Of a stretch of 33,547 nucleotides of DNA, positions 1 to 10,159 are shown one piece after another. Within the stretch, counting starts at the first letter, position 1, and the number at the start of each line of letters is the position of its first letter. The notes beneath the pieces were generated by a model, which had not been told where the DNA came from, did no database searches, and saw nothing but the letters and a program-made list of their open reading frames with translations. The position numbers and the translations under genes are program-made. The stretch is from Chrysochromulina tobinii (Eukaryota; Haptophyta; Prymnesiales; Chrysochromulinaceae): contig JWZX01002501.1 of NCBI GenBank assembly GCA_001275005.1, forward strand, positions 1 to 33,547, written 5' to 3'.

Positions 1-2
1 CG

Positions 3-653
3 CCGCCGTCCCCCCCTCCCCCGCCGCCGCCGCCGGATGCCATGGCCTACTTCGTGATCAGCTCCGGCACTTGCACCGTCGATCCGAACCAGAGAAACTG
101 CATTCGCTCACCCAACTTTCCGTCCGCGGATTATGGCAACAACGAGGTGTGCTCCATCACACCGACTGCGCTCGCCATCGGAGCGACACTGACAGCGACC
201 TCCTTTAGTACGGAGCCTAACTACGACAGGCTCCGCATACCTGACCCGTCGGGGTCGTATACGAGCTTCTCAGGAGCGAGCGGGCCTTCCAACTATCTGT
301 TGGGCCCGGACATGATCGAATGGTCTTCAGACTCCATAACTACCTCCTCTGGCTGGCGAGTGTGCTCGTCTCTGTACCGGCCGCCGCCATCGCCGCCGTC
401 TCTGTACCGGCCGCCGCCATCGCCGCCATCGCCACCACCTCCTGTCCCCGTCGTTGGGGCACTCGCGACCTCGGGCAAGGACGCGCAATGGAACAACATC
501 ATCATAGGCGGCGTCTCCGTCTGCGCCGTTCTCCTTCTCATGGCCGGCCTCACCGTGCTGGCGTGGAAACGCCGCCGGGGTAGAGATGATCGTCTCCTCG
601 CGGTGGGAACGACCATGTCCATCCCACTCCAGACTGCCGTCCATCTGCCATAA
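3..653 (+). CDS. CUB-domain, proline-rich single-pass membrane protein (3' part only)
   Basis: The frame is already open at base 3 and reads proline-rich sequence before the Met at 42, so this is the C-terminal end of a longer gene that begins outside the window. After the first Pro stretch comes a CUB-like domain of about 105 residues: paired Cys near its start (GTCTV and RNCIRSPNFP), the YGNNEVC strand, the NYDRLRI core and a closing GWRVCSS. A Pro-rich stalk follows, in which SLYRPPPSPP is repeated by a 30-bp tandem duplication. Next come one hydrophobic helix (roughly IIIGGVSVCAVLLLMAGLTV), a KRRRGR stop-transfer cluster and a short tail. CUB domains are extracellular, so a type I surface protein is inferred; the ligand is unknown. 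It shares its style (proline-rich stalk, one helix, basic anchor) with the gene at 20049-26222. Confidence 0.82.
   Translation, partial: PPSPPPPPPPPDAMAYFVISSGTCTVDPNQRNCIRSPNFPSADYGNNEVCSITPTALAIGATLTATSFSTEPNYDRLRIPDPSGSYTSFSGASGPSNYLLGPDMIEWSSDSITTSSGWRVCSSLYRPPPSPPSLYRPPPSPPSPPPPVPVVGALATSGKDAQWNNIIIGGVSVCAVLLLMAGLTVLAWKRRRGRDDRLLAVGTTMSIPLQTAVHLP
369..428 (+). repeat. 30-bp tandem duplication in the proline-rich stalk
   Basis: Two adjacent copies (369-398 and 399-428) differ only at the last base. Each encodes SLYRPPPSPP in frame. This is a recent in-frame duplication that lengthens the extracellular stalk of the CUB protein. Confidence 0.85.
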
Positions 654-1202
654 GACAAGATGTGTGTGAGATGTGAGCCAGCGGCACACGCGGCGGCCGC
701 GCGCGTTCTGAACGCAGCTCGTATGGAAAGGGCGTGTCCACTTCATGTGCGATGTGGATGCTTGGGACGGGAGGGAGGGGGGCGCGGGCGGGCCCCGTCA
801 CAGCGACGACGCGGGCGCTGCGAGGGAGTGAGATCCCCAGTCCACCATCCGCACAGTCGGAGACGATCATGACGGTACTTTCCAAGATCTCAGGGGCCTA
901 CACTCATACAGAGTACTGGAAACGAAGCAAAAGTGTGCTGCATTGGTGACAGCTGCCCTGCCCCCGGAAAGTCGAAAGTGTGCAAAAGTGTGCTGCCCTG
1001 CCCCCGCAAAGTCGAAAGTGTGCAAAAGTGTGCTGCCCTACCCCTACCCTGCCCCCGGAAAGTCGAGTGTGTACGAGAAAGTGTACAGTGTAGCGTAAGG
1101 GGTACCAGTAAAGCGACTTGGAACCCATGTTGGAACCGCCCGCCCATGAGCCATGAGATCGAGACACCGAGATGTCTGACGAGGTGATGTGATCATCAGA
1201 CC
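654..1202. other. Convergent intergenic region
   Basis: This stretch lies between the stop of the plus-strand CUB gene and the stop of the minus-strand armadillo/IQ gene, so it should hold both 3' UTRs. I see no convincing coding frame and no clear AATAAA signal. Its right half carries the 40-bp minisatellite described separately. Confidence 0.6.
927..1070. repeat. About 40-bp minisatellite, three imperfect copies
   Basis: The unit begins GCAAAAGTGTGCTGCCCTGC and ends with an AAGTCGAAAGTGT-like sequence. Copy 2 (981-1020) is the cleanest. Copy 1 (927-980) contains about 14 extra bases. Copy 3 (1021-1070) has a short internal expansion of the CCCTACC part. It lies in the convergent intergenic region and is not coding. 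Confidence 0.8.
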
Positions 1203-4200
1203 TCACAGCCACCCCTCATCAGCAGCGATCGCCTCGAGGAGCATCATCGCCGCCCCGTCGGAAGCATTGCCCGGCGTCGAGAGCAGTTTCTGCGCCTTCT
1301 TCATCAGCACCGCCGGCACCGAGGCACTGCGGCTCATCCCCGTGCGGCTTGCTGCTGGCTGGCGCGATGCAGGGTGCATTGCGGTGGTGACGACACTTTC
1401 TCGCATGGCCTTGGGTCGCGGTAGCGGCAAGGGCGGCAGGTCCTCACTTGCCGCCGACGGCGGCGAGAGCGCGGGCAGCGCTCTACGTGGCTTGGGCAGC
1501 AAAATGGGCGCGGCCTTAGGCCCCCGAACTGACGGCGAGACCGCGGGCAGGATGGGCAGCAGGTAGGCGCCCTCGCTGAGCCCCTCAAGGCGGCCGTTGG
1601 CGGCGGCGGCGGCGTTCGAAGGCCAGGTATCGAGCGCCGTGCCGAGCGCATTCTCGGCCTCGGCGGCGTCAACGAGCGCCGCCTCATCCGTCTCCGCCAC
1701 GGGCAGGAACGCGCGCGGGCGTGGGCGCGAGGCTTCGGCGCGGTGCAGCGGCGACGGCCCTCCGAGCGGGTACGCGTTCGTGTACGGGCTGTGGAGTATG
1801 GCGGGGTCGGCCGCCATCGCCATCGCCCGCGTGCGCGAGGACAGTTGCGGCAGGTAGGCCGGGCTCTGGAGCTTGCCCGCGCCTCGGAGGGTCTTTTTAT
1901 AGATCGGGAGCATCTCGGTGTGCATCTCGTTGCTTTTATTGGCGCTCGGCTCGGAGTCCATCGGCTGCCAATGAGGAGCTCGGTACGGCGCAGGCGAGCA
2001 CTGCGACGAAGACGCGAAGGTCGATGGTTGTGCACCCATCGCGTGCGCTGCCCCGGGCGGCAGCTCCGATCCCGAGGCAAGCTCATCCGGCCAGCCCACC
2101 ACGGCCGCGGCAGCCGCTGCAGCGCGCCCCGAGAGGACTGGGCGTACCGCCGCCGCGCGTATCGAGCCGACCATCGCCCCGCGCGCGTCCTGCAGGGCCC
2201 TCTCGGCGTCCCACGCCTGCTTGGCCCGATGCCGATCCTGCTCCATGGCCGTCTGCCTCTCGTCACGGCGCACGGCGCGGTCCTCCGAGTCCATGTGGGA
2301 CAGTCGCACGAGGCGCTCCTGGCGGGCCGACCCGGCAAGGATCTCGCGCATCAAGCTCGCACGCTCGTCTTCGGCCACCATCGAAGTGCGTGCGCGCTCG
2401 AGCAGCTCGCGTGTCGCAGCGCGCGTCGTCGCCGACATGAACCGCATAGGCGATGGAGCGGCACGACCGAGGCTCTGCAGCGAAACGGACGAGCCGAGGC
2501 CGCGCGGGCTGCGCAGGCTGCCGTCGCCACCGACGACGTCCTCCGGGTACGCGGCGCCCACGGGCGCGAAAAAGTTGACGCTCGGGCCGCCCGCACGCGA
2601 GGCGGCTACGGCGGCGGCGCCGCGGCCGGCCCGGAAGGGATACGTGGCCGAGGTCGTGAGGCTGCCGCCAGATAGGCACGAGGTGAGGCGAAGGGCGCCG
2701 TCGTCGCCGCCCGCTGGCACGCGAGCGCCCACCATGCTCGACGATCTCGCATGGATCTCGGCGCGAGATTCATGGAGGTCGAAGCTGAGCATCACGCGGA
2801 CGCCGAGCTCGCTGGTCCCTGGGCGTCGGCCGCTGCCCGACGGCGTGCTGATCCGCATCCCCAGCGAGATAATCGCTTCGTTGAACGCCGCACGCTCGGC
2901 CGTGCTGTTATCCTCGACGGGCGGAGCAAACACGGGCAGTTTCTTGCCCCCCCGCGCGCCCTTGGTGCCGCCGCGGCCTGTCCCCGTGTGTCCACCCTTG
3001 CCGCCGCGGGCGGCCTCCTCCTGTGCCGCTGTTTTCGCGGCTGCCGCTTCCGCGGCGGCGATCTTCCGTAGCTTCTTCTTGAGCTCATGGTACTCGAGGT
3101 GACCCGAGCCGTCGACGTCGAACGTGTCGAAGAGCTCATCTACCGTGGAGGCGCTCAGATTGAGCCCAAGCTGTGGAATGACGCGACGAAACTCTTTCTT
3201 CGAGATCATCCCGTTGAGATTCTCATCGAGGGTGTGGAAGAGGTCGGTCACGCGTTCGAGGTTGGCGCGCAGCGCCTCCCGAAGCCTGTCGATCGCGCTC
3301 ATTTCGGCGCTCGCCGCCTCGGCCGCCTCCTTGGCTGCGAGCTTCTCTGCCTTTGCCTTGGCGGAGAGCGCATCGGCCTGGTCGCCCAACACGCTCGCCT
3401 CGCGCGCCTTCGCCTCCGCTTCCGCGCCTTTGCTCGCCGCCGCCGCGCCTGCGGCTGACGCCCGCTCGGCGGCCTGCTTAGCCTTGAGCTGCGCCTCTTC
3501 CTTTTTCGCGGCCGCCTCGGCCACACGCACCTTGGCCGCCTCGGCTCGCTCGAGATCTGACATCTGTGCTGCCACAAGCTCCGCCTCGGCCTCCCGAGAC
3601 TGTTTCTGGAGGCTCGCCTCTTCAGCCTGGCCCACCGTGGTCGCGAGGCTCTTGAGCGCCTCGTGCGCCTCGTGCGCAGCCGCCGCCACTGCCTCCGCCG
3701 CTTCCTTCGCAGCGCTCGCGCACCCTGCGGCTGCAGTGGGCGCGGTGGCCGTCGCTGCCGTCGCCTTCTCCGCCTCGTCCGCGGCGCTCGCCGCCGCGGC
3801 CGCCGCAAGTTGCGCCTTGGCTGCAGGCTGGCCCGTGGCCGCCAGCCGTGCCGCCCGCGCCTCGCTCGCCGCCTGCTCCGCCGCCATCTCCGCGAATCTC
3901 GCCGCGCTTTCCTTCGCTGCATTGCAAAGCTCCGCGGTGGCGATCGCCTTCTTCGACCCACTGTTGGCCGCGGCCGCCTCGTCGAGCACTATGGCGAGGC
4001 CCACACTCATCATCTGCCATGCCGCCTCAGCCTCCTCGGCCGCCTGCAGGACAGTGCTGCGCTTCGCTTTGGCCACTTTGATCGAAGCTTTGACACCGTT
4101 CATCGCCTCCGCCGCCGCCTTGTCAGCCTCCTTGCGCTTGCCGCCGATGATCATCTTGGCGGTCGCTTCGAGCTTGCGTTGGGCGCGCGCCTTGCTCGTC

Positions 4201-7200
4201 ACGATGTCCCATGCCTCAGGCCCCTTGGCCAGCAGAGCCGTCTTGAGAGCTTCGTGTACGGCCGCCGCCCCTTGGGCCACCTCATTTGCGCCCTTCTCAT
4301 CGGCGATCTTGGCTGCTTTCGTGGCCGCGACCGCGGCCGCGACCGCCTCCTCCGCCGCCTTGGCCGCCGCCATCGCCTGCCGCGTCGCCGCCACCATCGC
4401 CGCCGCTGCCGCCGCCGTCGCCGCATCCTCTGCCCCCTTGGCCGCCTTCGCGGCCGCCATATACCTCTCGGCGGTCTCTTCGGCAAAGTCGACGATCTGG
4501 TCCTCACGGTTGCGCGCCGCTTGCGCCTCATCAGCAACCCTTTGCATCTCGGCATTGAACATGGTGGTCTGTGCGGCCTTCTTGGTACGCTTGCGCGCCT
4601 CAGCGCGACGTCTCTGCTTGTCCTCCGCCACCTTGTCGGCAAACACCTTGAGCTCGACCGCGCGAACGAAACTCTGCGCACCAGATGAGATCTCGACCTC
4701 GCGCGCGTGCCGCCGCGCATCGGCCGACGCTGCGGCCGCCTCCGCCTGCGCCATCGTCGCGCGCCGCGCCGCACCCTCCGCGAGCAGTCTCGAGAATTCG
4801 ATGGCCCCCGCGACGCCGCGCGCGCGCGCCTCTCGAGAAGCTTCGATGGCTCCGGACCACGCCGCGCTCGCTCCATCATCCCTCGACAGCACATACGGGC
4901 TGATGGCAGCACGCATGACGGCGCGGGCGAGATTCATCGGACTCTCGAATGACGCGGGTGCCGCCTCGGCCATCATCGTAGCGGCCATCTCGGCTGCGCT
5001 AGTGGCCTCTGCCACGCACCTCTGCGCCTCGCGTTCCGATGCGGTTGCATGCGCCGCCGCGGCGGTTGTGTCGGCGACGGCGGGGGCGGCGATCGACCAA
5101 ACCTCGCCCATGACACTCGCCTCGTCCGCAACTGCACGTGCCTCATCGGCCATCCTCGACGCCGCCGCTGACGCCGCCACCGCTTCCTCGACCGCCGCGC
5201 GCGCCGCAGTCACACGTTTGACCTCCTCGACTATTAACTTCGTCACCACCTCACGCCCCACCTTGGTGGCCTCCTCGACTCCGGCCCGCGCCGTCCTCGC
5301 CACCTCCACCTGTGCCTCTGCCAGAATTGCGCCCAACTCGGCCCCGTGCAGGTCATCTCGAAGCGCCGCCGCCTCTACTGCCTTGACAGCCGCCTCGGCC
5401 GTTGCGGTCGCCGTCCTCGCCGCCGCAAGTGAATCCGATGCCACTTTGAGAGCCGCCACTGCGGGCGCCGACCCGGCGGCGTCCACCGCACGAAACTGAG
5501 CCTCGGCTACCGCGTCGACGGCGGCCTTATAGGCCTCGGAAGCCTGGCTCGTCTCGGCCTCCGCCTCTTGCGCACCGTTCTTGGCGCGCTCTCCGAACCT
5601 CGAACCCTCGAGGACGCGCGCGACCACCGTGGCGATGCACGTGGTTGCACGCGCCTCGCATGCCGCCTCGATGGCCGCCGCCACGTGCTCCGCGGCCGTC
5701 GCCGCCAGCGTGTCCACCTCCGCCGCCAACGCCGCCGCCGCCTCGGCCACCTGCCGCACCGCTTGGGACGCTTCGGCGGCGGCCTCGGCGGCGGCTTTGG
5801 TCATGGCCGCACGCAGCCGCTTGGAGTTGGTGGCCTTGGCTTCATCCGCGGACACCTTCTTGGCCGCATTGGCCGCAAGCGCCAGATCCACCGCGCGCTG
5901 CGCCTCCGCAACCGTCTTCTTGCCCACGGCCGCGGCGGCGGTCGCGACTTGATCCGCCCTTGCGGCGGCCGCACTTGCGCGCGCTGCCGCTTCCTCCGCC
6001 TCCGGCACCGTCGCCACCTCGGCCGCCTCCGCCGCCGCCTCGGCAGCCCGCAGAGCATGTGCGGCGGCGACCCCCACGCCCCTGGCCGCTTGCTCCACTG
6101 CCCGGGCAGCCTCAGCCTCCGAGCGCGCTTGCGCCGCCTCGTCCTTTGCCTTCGATGCCTCGGAACGCTTCGTGGCCGCCTCCTCGCCAGCCGTCTGCAT
6201 CTTCCCTGAAAACTTGGCCGCCTGCTTGAGCATCAGCATGCGCTGCCGCGCGATGGCGCGATTCCGCGCCTTCTCGGCCGCCTCAAAGGCCTTGCGCGCC
6301 TTTTCGAGCACGTTGGCGATGACCGTGTCCATGAGTGCATGCACCTTCGCCCCCCTCATCTTGTCGCTCTTGAGCTGCTCATAACGGCGTGTCCAGCGCA
6401 CGCGTAGCACGTGGGCTCGCCACGACATCTGAATCTTCTTGCACAGCTGCAAGCGGCGCGCCTTCAGCCCGTGCACCCTTCGGAATGCGAGCACACCGCG
6501 CCGGTGCTTCTGCGCCAGTACGCTCGCGCGCACGAGCTGCCGGTGCGCCGCTGCTGCTGCCGCCGCTGCTGCTGCTGCCGCCGCCGCTGCTGCCGCTGCT
6601 GCTGCCGCTGCTGCCGCTGCTGCTGCCGCAGCCGCCCTCCGCTGACGAACCTCGCGGCGCGCGATCACGGCGCGCCGGTGCTTCTGCGCCACCACGCTCG
6701 CCAACACGAGTCGGCGGCGCTGCTCGACGAGGAAGCGCTTGCACTTGCGCCACCGGAAGAACGCCTGCAGCTTACGCGCCATCCGAGCCTTGAGAAAATC
6801 TTCGGCGGCCTTCTCAGCGATCGCCATTTGCACCAGGCCAGAGACCATCCCCGCCGTCAGTTCGTCGATCTTGCGCATGTAGATCCTATGTCGCGTCTTT
6901 CGCAGCTGCCGCTGCAGCTTCAAGGTGCTCTGGATCGCAAAGTTGCCGTGCTTACGCCGAATCTCCGCTGCGATGGCCTCTTGCGCCACGTCCGCCGTCG
7001 CCACGCTTGCCTCCTTGGCCTTGTCTGCGGCGCGGGCCGCCTCCACCGCCGCAATGCCCGCCTCCGCGGCCGCGTCGGCAGAGGAGCGCATCGCCGCGTC
7101 AGCAGCCGCTTCCGCGCTCGCCGCCGCAGCGAGGTTGCTCATCACCTGCCGTGCCACGGCCTGCCGGACTTCGGTGTTCACCGAGGAGGCCTTGGGCGCC

Positions 7201-9370
7201 TTGAGCGCCGCCCGTGCCGCCTCGGCCCTCGCCACGGCTGCCGCGAGATGCGCAACTTCGGCTCGCTTGCTGGACTCCAGTGTCCGCTGCGCATCGGCCT
7301 CGGTCGCCGCGGCCGCCTCCGCCGCTTGTGTCGCTTGCTTCTGCGCCACCGCAGCGAGCAGCTTACAGACCGGAACATCCTTCTTGACCGAGGCCTTGCA
7401 TGCCTCTTCGTACGCCTTCGTCGCCTCCGACTCGATGGACAAGCAGTTGGCCGCATTGTCCATCGAGTCGCCGAGCGCCTCGAGGCAAGCGAGGTCGGCC
7501 GCCTTGGCCTCCGAACAGCGGGCGATGGCCGTCGTGCTAGCCTCGGCCACCTGCGTAACCGCGGCTGCGCGCTCGGCGACGAGCAGCTTGCATCGTTTGG
7601 CCGCGCGTGAGCGTCGGAAGACAGACTGGATGTGGCGAGCCGCACTCTGCCGGCGCCGCTCCGTTCGCGCGAACATTCCCCGCGCGCACCGCTGTATATA
7701 AATGGCCGCGCGGCGCAGCTTCTCTGCATACAGCCGGTGCCGCTCCTTGCGTGCGAGCATGCCGCGCCCGACCCGTTGTATGTACGTCGCCGACACACGC
7801 TCGAGCTCTCGCCGATCCGCTTCGCGCTTCAGCTTCGCTCGATGCAGTCGGTGTCGCTCCTTGCGTGCGACCATGCCGCGCCCGACCCGCTGCATGTACG
7901 TCACCGCCGAGTGCAGCTCGGCCACGATTGCCGCCTCGATCCGACGCCGCACCAGCTCCTCCTTTGCCAGCCGACGCCGCCGGCTGGCTTGCAGACGGAC
8001 GATGGCGCGCATGACGACGATCGCCTGTGCGACCGAGGCAGGGGGGCGTAGGAGTGAGGGGAGGTGTGCGACCGAGGCAGGGGGGCGTAGGAGTGAGGGG
8101 AGGTGTGCGACCGAGGCAGGGGGGCGTAGGAGTGAGGGGAGGTGTGCGAGGAGCATACGCATGAGTCCGTCGGGGAAGAGGAGGAGGGGAAGAGGAGGAG
8201 GAGGGAGAGGGAAGGCGTAGGATCAAGGCAGGGATCGCGGGAGATCGTGGGAGATGTGGGGCAGCCTGAAACGGGGAGCACGCGGCGGTTCGCGGCGGTT
8301 AGCGGCAGTTCGCCCCATCACCTTGTCGACGGCCGAACCAGACTCGAACATGTTGTGGAGGCACGCAATCGCCGCCTCGACGATCACGGGCACGTCGCAG
8401 TTACTCAACTCTCTGAGGCGCTCGATGCCGCCCTGGGCCTGCAAGACCGTCACCATCTGTGGACGAGAGGAGAGGGAGGGGGAGTTGGGGAGATGGAGGT
8501 GGAGATTCGCAGGCATGGACGGGGTGTGAGGGTCGAGGGAGGCCGAGCACGCTGCGGTCGCATGCCCTCGCCCTCGTGTGGGGTGGGATTGCGCCATGGA
8601 GACGCATGCGCTAAAGGGGAGTGAGCTGCATGTTTGGCGGGAGGGACGCGGCCGCTCACGAAAATGTCGTCACAGGTGTTCTGGACGGTGCCGCTTGCGT
8701 ATGCCACGGTGAGGGCGACCTGGGAGAAGAGGCGATCGGCGACCAATTCGAAGCCGTTGCACAGCTTGATGCGCAGCTTCGTTTCATCCGCATACATGTC
8801 CACCTCGACCGTCGTGTAGTTGGCGAGCAGCATGAGCGCCGTCTGATGCATCATGGGTTCGTCATGTGCGACGCATGCGCACACGCACTCGATGAGGCCC
8901 CTGTCGCGCGAGAGCTTGCAGAGCGCGACCATGGCGGCGCCCTCGGCCGTCACGTCGAGCAGCCTGGCAAGTATGATCAGCGCCTCCGAGCGCCGACGGA
9001 TGTCCTCCTCCGACGATGACGGATGCCCCGAGCTGCCTGGCTTGAGTGCTTCACAGATCGCGTCGAGGTCATCGGGCGTGGGAATCTTGCCATCTGGAAT
9101 GATAGGGCCAGGCGCTACGGTTACGTCCACCACGGGCGCCGCCGTGTCAGACCCTGCCACCCCCGGTGGTGCCGCCCGCGCTTGCGCATCCTCCTCGTGG
9201 AGGCTGCTGGGCGGCAGACCTTTGCTTCGCAGCGAACTTGACGGTGTTGCAAGGCGCATGCGCTTCGCGTTGACCTTGACACGTGACGCGCGGCCGCGCT
9301 GAACCCTCTGCAAGGTAATCGCGGCGGATCCCTCCGCGCCGAGTTTGGCCACGGCCTCCACGTCTGCCAT
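1203..9370 (-). CDS. Armadillo-like / IQ-motif / coiled-coil / EF-hand protein (three exons, about 2555 aa)
   Basis: Exons on the minus strand are 9370-8660, 8456-8322 and 8024-1203; both junctions are phase 0 with GT-AG ends. Exon 1 opens with an IQ motif (ITLQRVQRGRASRVK) and then, with exon 2, gives armadillo-like helical repeats (residues about 85-282, e.g. TALMLLANYTT and EAAIACLHNMFES). Exon 3 holds a run of IQ motifs (about 290-420, e.g. YIQRVGRGMLARKER), a second IQ/basic cluster and a 30-plus alanine tract (about 742-776). A very long Ala/Glu/Lys coiled coil runs to about 1865. Two EF-hands follow near 1870-1935; the second loop, DVDGSGHLEYHE, is canonical. A disordered tail of about 600 residues ends the protein. 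IQ motifs bind calmodulin and EF-hands bind calcium, so a Ca-responsive cytoskeletal or axonemal scaffold is inferred; no named orthologue was recognised. The frame stays open upstream to an ATG at 9457 and has a possible acceptor near 9405, so the N-terminus is uncertain. Confidence 0.8.
6541..6645 (-). repeat. GCN trinucleotide tract encoding polyalanine
   Basis: Mixed GCT/GCC/GCA/GCG codons on the coding (minus) strand encode an almost pure alanine run of more than 30 residues inside the IQ/coiled-coil protein. The codon mixture shows it is not a freshly slipped pure trinucleotide repeat. It separates two near-identical basic segments of the form QKHRRxVxAxRxV. Confidence 0.85.
7735..7903 (-). 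repeat. Duplicated IQ-motif module, 114-bp period
   Basis: The stretch around 7741-7790 recurs with few changes around 7855-7904. On the coding strand this gives IQRVGRGMLARKERHRL and MQRVGRGMVARKERHRL, 38 residues apart. DNA identity is high enough that this is a recent module duplication inside exon 3 rather than only protein-level similarity. Confidence 0.75.
8025..8321 (-). other. Intron 2 of the armadillo/IQ gene
   Basis: On the minus strand the donor is AAG|GTGATG at 8322/8321 and the acceptor GCACAG|GCG at 8025/8024. Both flanking exons are in phase 0. The intron has an in-frame stop shortly after the donor, so the long reading frame that continues upstream of 8024 cannot join exon 2 without splicing. 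Its 3' end is built from a 39-bp tandem repeat. Confidence 0.75.
8026..8142 (-). repeat. 39-bp tandem repeat, three perfect copies, next to a 3' splice site
   Basis: Copies at 8026-8064, 8065-8103 and 8104-8142 are identical as read. On the transcribed minus strand each unit is a pyrimidine-rich tract (CCTCCCCTCACTCC...CCTGCCTCGG) ending in CGCACA. The last copy runs directly into the intron acceptor. If left unspliced it would encode a 13-residue repeat (HLPSLLRPPASVA), which is why the exon 3 frame appears to extend past the splice site. Confidence 0.9.
8457..8659 (-). other. Intron 1 of the armadillo/IQ gene
   Basis: The donor is TTTTC|GTGAGC (8660/8659) and the acceptor CGTCCACAG|ATGGTG (8457/8456), preceded by a strong CT-rich tract. 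It is 203 bp and phase 0. Removing it joins DDIF to MVTVLQAQGG, which continues the armadillo-like helical pattern. Confidence 0.8.
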
Positions 9371-10159
9371 CGTCTCTTCGACAACCCGACGGTCACGAAT
9401 GAAACTGAACAGAAGCGCAAGATGAATGTGCGTTTCGTACAAGGTGCATGCAAGCAATCAAACAAGCAATTTGCTAGCTTGCTTTTGCATGCAATCAATA
9501 CATGTAGTGGTGGGGGGAATAAGTCCGACCACAGCCTCGGTAGCGGAGGTGGCGATGGAAACGGCGAACTACACGAAGGACCGCTCAGGTTATACTTCTC
9601 GCCCATCTGGGGCCAGTTTCAGCATACGTCGCCCACTCACCACATTCTATACCTTGGTTTGCCTTACACGCACCACCTGTCACTTCCATTGCCCGAGAGT
9701 GAAGACGGCCACGGCGGCGGCAAACTTACCCTCGACACAGCGAGGGCGGTGAGGAGCGGGGGGGCGTGGCACGGCCGTGGGGGATTCCCCGGTCCGTCGT
9801 GAGGTCATTTGGCCTACATGTAATCCAACTACAGTTACGAATGCTCAAGTTGGACGAGGCGGGGCGCCCGTCAGGGCGCGACCCAGCAGCTCAATGATGA
9901 ACCAAACCATTTTTGGCTGCCTCCTCCAAGGCTTTGAAAATGGCTTGAATCTTCAATCCCGTGAGAGTAGCCGGATGGAACAGCGACTCCTATGGCGAGA
10001 GCAACCTCAACACGCGCACGTTTGGCGAGGCTGCAGGACGCGCGCAACAACTGAGTGCAACTGGTGCGGCACGACGAACATCGTGACGTCTACGTTCCGT
10101 CCCGTCTCCGTTCCCGTCCCCGTCGCCGCCGAGAGCGCCGCGGTGCTCGCGTTACCACT
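9371..10159. other. Intergenic and 5' region between two minus-strand genes
   Basis: This should carry the promoter and 5' leader of the armadillo/IQ gene. The minus frame stays open to an ATG at 9457, so the leader may be partly coding. An imperfect inverted repeat sits at 9446-9492. I saw no other convincing gene; the longer frames on both strands have unconvincing composition. Confidence 0.5.
9446..9492. repeat. Imperfect inverted repeat upstream of the armadillo/IQ gene
   Basis: GCATGCAAGCAA (9446-9457) pairs with TTGCTTTTGCATGC (9479-9492) apart from two extra bases. The loop is AT-rich and contains TTTGCTAGC. It could form a hairpin in the leader or serve as a palindromic binding site; the function is unknown. 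Confidence 0.5.

Noticed and set aside
3124-5499. A 791-residue plus-strand open frame, Ala/Ser-rich
   Set aside because: It lies exactly antisense to the coiled-coil exon of the armadillo/IQ gene. High GC and Ala-rich codons keep the opposite strand open, and it has no domain, motif or natural start.
8025-8162. N-terminus of the long minus frame starting at 8162 with three HLPSLLRPPASVA repeats
   Set aside because: An in-phase acceptor at 8025 and the armadillo exons upstream give a better model. The repeat is a pyrimidine tract typical of an intron end.
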